From assembly GCA_037349105.1 (NCBI GenBank), contig JAYJMM010000019.1, forward strand, positions 2,787,501 to 2,851,500: DNA of 64,000 nucleotides, given 5' to 3'. The translations under genes were made by a program, and so were the position numbers. Below the pieces are notes generated by a model that worked only from the letters and a program-made list of their open reading frames with translations, made no database searches and was not told where the DNA came from. Of the stretch, positions 58,658 through 64,000 are shown piece by piece. Origin of the DNA: Limnomonas spitsbergensis. Taxonomy: Eukaryota > Chlorophyta > Chlorophyceae > Chlamydomonadales. Each line of letters begins with the position of its first letter. Within the stretch, counting starts at the first letter, position 1.

Positions 58658-59329
58658 GACATCGATGGCAGAATACGGCTGGAATGAGCCTCGAAGGATG
58701 CAAGGTTGCAAAGCGATAGGCGCTGTCCTGTTCCTCGCCCCCTAAGGTGCTGGGCGCATTTCAAGGCAGGGGTTCAAACTGGTAGTTCAAACGCAAGGTG
58801 GGTGGGCTGGCTGGCCAATAACCGTACAAAATGGATCAAGATGGCATTACGGATTTATGGTAAGAATTGGCGAAAGCTAGTGCATGTGCAATTCGGGGAA
58901 TTTTTTTTTGAGCTAGTCGCGTGGCCAAAGTGGCTGGACGCGTCGCTTCTATGTTGCACTTAGGTGCATGTCTCAGTCAGCCAGTCAGGGCTCGCGAGCT
59001 CGGGGATAATCAATCCACGAAAGGGGCATGAAAGATCTCTGGCATGGATCTGCAGCCAGACCAACCTCAGATCTGGAGTGGGAAGCAGGGTGGGAAGTGT
59101 GGAGGTTGTCGAGAGCGTGGTACCTGCCATTTCTGATGCCAGCCAGTCAAAGCTTCGAACTCGCTGTTTTGCGACCGATTTTCGTAAACTTCATTGCATC
59201 TTATAGCATAGTTGGACAAGCGTGAGGCCAAACCTCCCAGGAGTCCGAGGTGCAAGCTGCCCTCAGCTCCGGTCATCCCAGGGATAGCTCTACAGGCTCT
59301 GATCATTCGAAATAGTTGGTACTCGAAGT
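58658..59329. promoter_or_regulatory. Head-to-head intergenic region between FANCL and the kelch gene
   Basis: FANCL starts leftward at 58657, and the first kelch exon recognised starts at about 59330. No other gene is supported; short ORFs here lack motifs. The arrangement allows a shared bidirectional promoter, but an undetected first exon of the kelch gene could also lie here. Confidence 0.4.
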
Positions 59330-62300
59330 ATGCACTGGATTCCATGTGGATCACAGCAGGGCGCCGAGAGTCCGCTTAGCCGCTTCGGACACTCCGCCGT
59401 GCGCGTCGACGCCCGCGACGTCTGGGGCACCGAGCTGGTTGTCATATTCGGTGGCGTCATCCATTCCCACTCCCAGCCCAGCAACGCATCCGCCTCGCAG
59501 CAGGAGCCCGCAGCAATTGACCCCCATGCAGCGCTGGCAGACGTGCATGTGCTGCAGGTGGAGTCAGATTCCTGGTTCAAACCGGCCTTCCCCCCGGAGC
59601 AGGAAGGGGCAGATAACACGCCCTCCCCGGAGCCTCGGGCATTCCACTGCGCCGCAGCTGCAGGTCACAAGATGTACGTGTTTGGAGGCCATGTGCTTCA
59701 CTTTGATGCGGAGCACAACAAGAAGCGGCGAATTTTCTTCTCCGACCTGTGGAGCCTCGATATTGTGAGGCCCATGCACTGTAGATATGCTGTCACAAGA
59801 GCAATGCATGCAGATTGCAGACGTAGTCATGCAATCAATCAGCTTTATTATACTGTGACCTGTGGAGCATCGGTATTGTGAGACCATGCAGTGTAGACAT
59901 GCTAACACAAGAGCAATGCATGCCGATTGCAGACGTACCCATGCAATCAATCAGATATCATTTTCTGACCTGTGGAGGCTCGGTATTGTACCGGCCCATG
60001 CAGTGTAGACGTGCTAACACAAGAGCAATGCATGCAGACGTAGCCATGCAGTCAATCAGATATTATTCTCTGGCCCGTGGAGGCTCGGTATTGTGAGGCC
60101 CATGCACTGTAGACATGCTAGCACTATGCATGCAGATTCAGCCATGCAATCAATCAGATTTTTTCTCTTGCCTGGAGAGCCTGGATATTGTGATATTCAT
60201 GCATGCAGTCGCTGCCATGCAAACTGGTTTTGTGGAAGCAGATGTATCCATGCAATTTAGAGCCATGCATGCAGATGTATCCTTGCAATTTAGAGCCTTG
60301 CAATCAGATATGGCCATACCATGGGGGCCATGCAACCAGATATAGCAATGCAATGAGATCCATGCAATCAGATATAAGCAGATAGCCGTGCAGCCGGCGC
60401 CATGCGCGCAGATGTCGCCATCTAGCCAGACATGTGGGTATAGCCCTGCATCCAGAGCCATGCCAGCATGCAGAGAATGCATGCATGGCCATGCATGGGA
60501 TGTTGCCGTGCAGTCAGAGCATTTCAAGTGGATGCGCTCGTGCATGCTTTTGCAGGTGCACCCTTGTGAGTGGGTCGGTGCACGCAGATGTAGCCATGCA
60601 ATTGGAGCCATGCACGGCATGCAAGTACTTTCAATTCGAATTTGGGGGCATCATGAGGCAGGCTGGGTAGTGGGGAATAGATGTGGCGGCATGCACATAC
60701 ATGCGTGCAGCAGGGTCCTGGGGGGCCTTATGATAATCGTAGGATCAAACCGACCCCTCCCTTTTTTTGTTCGTTGGCTTCCGCCGACCAGGTGTTATCT
60801 TTTGGTCGGTGTCTTGATGTCGGAATTTCTGGGGACATTGCAGCATTACACATGGAGACGTAGAAATGCGTTGAGGGCCATGCAGGTAGAAGCACTTTTG
60901 CATGGTAGTACAGATGTATCCTTGTGGAGGGGTCCATGCATGCACATGGATGTTTGGCATCTGATCTGATCCACACCCATGCCCTGCTCCTTATGCCTTG
61001 CCCCTCATGCCCTGCTCCTTATGCCCTTCTCCTTATGCCCCTCCTGATGCCCCTCCTCCTTTGCTCCTGATGACCCTCCTCCTTATGCTCCTCATGCCCT
61101 GCTGCTCCTGCCCTTCATGCCTTGTTGCTCCAGGAGACTTGGGGCTGGTGTCGTGAGTGGTCCCTACATCAACAGGAGGGACCTTGCAGGCGCGACATGG
61201 CCACCCTCACGCACGTTGGGGGAGACCAGCTCCTGCTGTTCGGCGGGCGCAACGAAGCTGGTCGGGCGGTGGGGGACTTGTGGTTGTTTGACCTGAAGAG
61301 GTGGGATTCATTTGAATTCAATAAGGGAATTGAAATTAAAAATTATTTTGGGGGCGTCACGAGCTGGCCGGGCGGCGGGGGACTTGTGGTTGCTAGACCT
61401 GAAGAGGTGGGATGACTTTGACAGGGAATTAAAAAGTATAAGTAATTGAGGGCGTCACGAGGCTGGCTGCTTGGTGTGGGATAGATGTGGCTGTTAGACC
61501 TGCAGGAGTGAGAGGGATTTGACGGGGAATGATTTTTAAATTGAACTTGAGGGTGTTGCAAGGCGGGCTGGGCCATGTTGACTCAGCTGCAGCCTCCCTC
61601 GCTGGTGCCCTGCCTTCGGAAAGTGTGGAATGTCTACTAGTTCACACTGTTAACGCTTTCATTTTGGCCTGAGACTGGTGTAGACACAGTCAAAGACCCC
61701 TGCGCCAGTGCCCTTCCCTCGCAAAGTGTAGAATGTCTACTAGTTCACACTGTCCTTACACTATTTTTCCTGCAGGCTGGTGTGGACTCAGCTAAAGCCC
61801 CCCTCGCCTGCACCCTGCCCTCGCAAGATGCATGCCGTCGTGTATGTGAGTGTGGAGAGTGTGGATTTCGTCGTGGGAGTGTGGAGGGTGTGACCGCCGT
61901 GGGGCAGGTGTACATGGTATGAACGCTGTTGCGTAGGTCATTGTGGAGTGTTTGAACGGATGGAACGATTTCACGTTTGTGTGGAGTGTATGAACGGAAT
62001 CTGCCCAATGCAAAATACGACAAATATGAAGTACGGCATGAGTTTGTAGAGTACAGCAAACTTTGCATTAGAATCGTTCGGTAAAGGCTTGACTATTATT
62101 ATAATCGCAATAAAACCTTATATTAGAAGTGTGGGTTCCCACTGATTAAGATTTCGAAGGGCTGCACAAGAGGCGGTGCAGATTAAGAAGTCATGTTACG
62201 AATGAAGGGTGCAATGACGACAATAGGCAGAATCAGGCAGAAACCCTAAACTGTTAACCCTAAACCCTAAACCCTGAACACTGAACCCCCTCGCATGCGA

Positions 62301-64000
62301 CAGGATTCAGGGTGGTGCATGAACGATCTAACGATGAGTACCGTATTCCTTTTTTGGCTTCGCACTCGCTTTTATTGTTGCAAAGTTTAACCACTTTTTC
62401 GAAAGGGCCAGGTGGAGCGAACCGGAGGCAACGTTAGGTTTTGATACCCTAGTAAAGCGGAAGGCACCCTTGTGATACCATTATTATTATATCGTTGATG
62501 TTTGCACAAAGGCTAGAGGTTCAAACATGCACACTTGCTGGGGCTGAGGCTTGAACGGGGGCCTGCGTGTTCACACTTGTTCATACAAATGACTGGAAAA
62601 GACAAACAATTCATGCGCCTTTGTCCAGACCATGTCCTCACATTCTACAGTCTTCTTCACAGTCCCTCCACACTGCCTGCTTTTGTATGATCTGGTTCAC
62701 ACTTGTTCATACTCTAAATCTGGAAGGTATGCATCTTCGCCCTATCCTCGTATCTTGCTGTCTCCCTCACAATGCCCCCCCACCCCTGTACTGACTGCTG
62801 TCTCCCTCACAATGCCCCCCCACCCCTGTACTGACTGCTGTCTCCCTCACAATGTCCCGCCACCCCTGTACTGACTGCTGTCTCCCTCACAATGCCCCCC
62901 CTACCCCTGTACTGACTGCTGTCTCCCTCACAATGCCCCCCCCACCCCTGTACTGACTGCTGTCTCCCTCACAATGCCCCCCCTACCCCTGTACTGACTG
63001 CTGTCTCCCTCACAATGCCCCCCCACCCCTGTACTGACTGCTTTGGTATGATGTGGTTCACAATGAACATGCAATGCCGTTGGTTAAGCACGTGCTCTGA
63101 TTTGAATGGTTCAGGTGGGCGGCGGCCGGCTGCTGCTGGTGGTTGGCACATGTGTTGTGGCTGATTCACTGCTCAATGCCGTGTAGGTGGGCGGCGGCCG
63201 GCTGCTGCCTGTGGCTGGCAAACGTGCTTTGGCTGATGGTACAAATGTCGTTGTTCAGGAACGTGTTCTGTTCAAATGGGTGTAGGTGGGCGGTGGCCGG
63301 CTGCTGCTGGTGGGTGGTGAGCGTGACGTCGGCGCGCTGGATGACCTTTGGAGCCTGAAAGGCCTGGATGGCGCTGAGCCTGTGAGGTGGGTTCATGGAG
63401 AGGAGGGTGAGAGGTGTGGTCGCGGCGCTGAGCTTGTGAAGTGGGTGTGGAGAGGAGCCTGAAAGGCCTGGATGGCGCTGAGCCTGTGAGGTGGGTGGGT
63501 GGAAATGAGGGCGCAAGGGCGGGAGTTGCATGGTAGCACGATACGGCATGATACGGCGCAATACGGCATAGGTTCAGCCGGATTGTACTACCAAATTGCC
63601 ACGATACGGCATGATACGGCACAGGTTCAGCCGGATTTTGCTACCATGGGGAGTTGTGGTCGTAGGCTGATCCTGTGAGGCAGGTGTGTGGAGAGGAGAG
63701 CGGGAGTTGTGGTCGCAGTGCTGCACCTGGGAGGTGGGTGTGTGGAGAGGAGGGTGAGAGATATGGTATCTGTGTAGCTGGACCCAGGTCAGGCTGTGCC
63801 CCGACCCCTCTGCCGCAAACATATACCGGTCCGCGTTTGTGTTCTGAATTGCTCACTGGGAGAAACACTGCTCCTGGCTCTGGTGGACTCAAGTCAGGCT
63901 GCGCCCTGCCCCCTCTGCCACAAACATGTGATCGACTGGTTTTCAGGGGAGGTGGGGCACTCTCCTGTGCAGGTGGACCTAGGTCTGGCTGCGCCCCGCC
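59330..64000 (+). CDS. Kelch-repeat protein, 5' part (continues past the window)
   Basis: Exons: about 59330-59764, 61134-61300, 61776-61845, 63286-63386; the next is at or beyond the window end. Phases agree (0, 2, 0, 2). Kelch blades are visible as RFGHSAVRV ... TELVVIFGG, PRAFHCAAAAGHKMYVFGGH ... FFSDLWSLD, ATLTHVGGDQLLLFGGRNEA ... GDLWLFDLKRLVWTQLKPP, and CPRKMHAVVYVGGGRLLLVG ... DDLWSLKGL. Paired glycines before the loop and the DLW-x-L/F-D strand recur at kelch spacing, implying a beta-propeller. Such propellers are protein-interaction modules; the partner and any N- or C-terminal domain are not visible. The start is uncertain: ATG 59330 is the first in-frame ATG, but an acceptor near 59356 (atcacag-cagggcgcc) and an upstream exon are possible. 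Confidence 0.8.
59765..60200 (+). repeat. Donor-side array of kelch exon 1 (four copies, ~105 bp)
   Basis: The exon ends gacctgtggagcctcgatat-t before gtgaggcccatgcac. Copies: 59858-59890 (cctgtggagcatcggtattg-tgag), 59969-60000, 60073-60108 and 60168-60195. gcaatgcatgcaga words separate them. Confidence 0.92.
60201..60960. repeat. Degenerate catgcaatcagat-type repeats in kelch intron 1
   Basis: Short words of the form gccatgcaatcagatata and atgcatgcagatgtagccat recur dozens of times without a fixed period. No coding signal. Confidence 0.7.
60975..61133 (+). repeat. Expanded pyrimidine tract before the kelch exon-2 acceptor
   Basis: tgccctgctccttatgccc-like units of about 18 bp are repeated about eight times directly upstream of the acceptor (gctccag at 61133), so the polypyrimidine tract itself has been multiplied. 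Confidence 0.8.
61301..61775 (+). repeat. Junction copies on both sides of kelch intron 2
   Basis: Donor side: the exon end ggggacttgtggttgtttga, cctgaagag-gtggga is copied at 61375-61412 and, more diverged, at 61475-61515. Acceptor side: the exon start ctggtgtggactcagctaaa, gcccccctcgcc is copied at about 61567-61620 and 61672-61735. Confidence 0.92.
62755..63035 (+). repeat. ~43-bp array in kelch intron 3 (six to seven copies)
   Basis: Units of ctgctgtctccctcacaatg, a C run, acccctgtactga. The first and last units join tgatctggttcacac/tgatgtggttcacaa words. Confidence 0.93.
63108..63285 (+). repeat. Acceptor-side copies of kelch exon 4
   Basis: gtgggcggcggccggctgct plus g-tggt follows caG at 63113 and taG at 63185 before the true site at 63286. 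Spacing is 73-100 bp. The copies diverge after about 30 exon bases. Confidence 0.92.
63387..63760 (+). repeat. Donor-side copies of kelch exon 4
   Basis: The exon end gcctggatggcgctgagcct-gtgag before gtgggtt is copied at 63425-63445, 63458-63500 (longest, gagcctgaaaggcctggatg), 63662-63690 and 63720-63745. A (acgatacggcatgat) duplication lies at 63536-63620. Confidence 0.88.
63760..64000 (+). repeat. Acceptor-side copies of the next kelch exon
   Basis: ctggacccaggtcaggctgt, gccccgacccctctgcc occurs after gtgtag at 63777, and again at about 63880 and 63970. The 63970 copy has an in-frame TAG, so it is probably not the working exon, which would then be 63778 or beyond the window. Confidence 0.8.

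Noticed and set aside
58245..58745. 166-codon plus-strand ORF
   Set aside because: It is antisense to FANCL exon 1, whose YEGFI-type segment is on the minus strand; the plus frame shows no family pattern.

Overview
The window is nuclear DNA of a eukaryote, most likely a volvocalean (Haematococcus-like) green alga. This is an inference from GC-rich, Ala/Gly/Gln-rich exons, many GT-AG introns, degenerate TTTAGGG-type motifs inside introns, and a mixture of Ty3/gypsy, LINE-like, SINE-like and cut-and-paste elements. No operons, ribosome binding sites or other prokaryotic signals are present.

Four spliced genes can be assembled by hand, with splice phases that agree at every junction used. (1) 1616-10929, plus strand, 11 exons, about 853 aa: a polyQ/Gly-rich protein whose C-terminus resembles the acidic domain of hnRNP Q/R. 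(2) 19971-42754, plus strand, 9 exons, about 1808 aa: a protein with a C-terminal GYF-type domain and more degenerate GYF-like segments upstream. (3) 58657-45107, minus strand, 9 exons, about 506 aa: FANCL, the RING E3 ubiquitin ligase of the Fanconi anaemia pathway, recognised from its N-terminal, RWD-like, WVLEP, FLGP and C4HC3 RING segments. (4) from about 59330 to beyond the window end, plus strand: a kelch-repeat protein. Genes 2 and 3 converge; genes 3 and 4 are head to head with about 670 bp between them.

Layout: 1-942 is the 3' end of a Ty3/gypsy pol with a PHD finger after the integrase; 1616-10929 gene 1; 10.9-19.9 kb is a repeat-rich intergenic region (a dispersed core repeat, a LINE relic, a non-autonomous DNA transposon, a tRNA-derived SINE, a 17-bp minisatellite); 19971-42754 gene 2, with a DNA transposon nested in its last intron; 42.8-45.1 kb repeats; 45.1-58.7 kb FANCL; 59.3-64 kb kelch gene.

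The outstanding observation is how the introns are built. At most exon edges of all four genes, on both strands, the intron begins with tandem copies of the last exon bases plus its 5' splice site, and/or ends with tandem copies of its 3' splice site plus the first exon bases. The clearest cases are a 92-bp donor array after 20839, a ~36-bp donor array (about 27 copies) and a 49-bp acceptor array (about 59 copies) that together fill a 4.4-kb intron cutting the GYF domain, a 106-bp donor array after 38620, a 143-bp acceptor-side array before 29042, and donor/acceptor arrays in nearly every FANCL intron. Introns here seem to grow by tandem duplication of their own splice junctions. One junction array of gene 2 also recurs inverted in the next intron, so exon 25336-25633 is flanked by complementary repeats.
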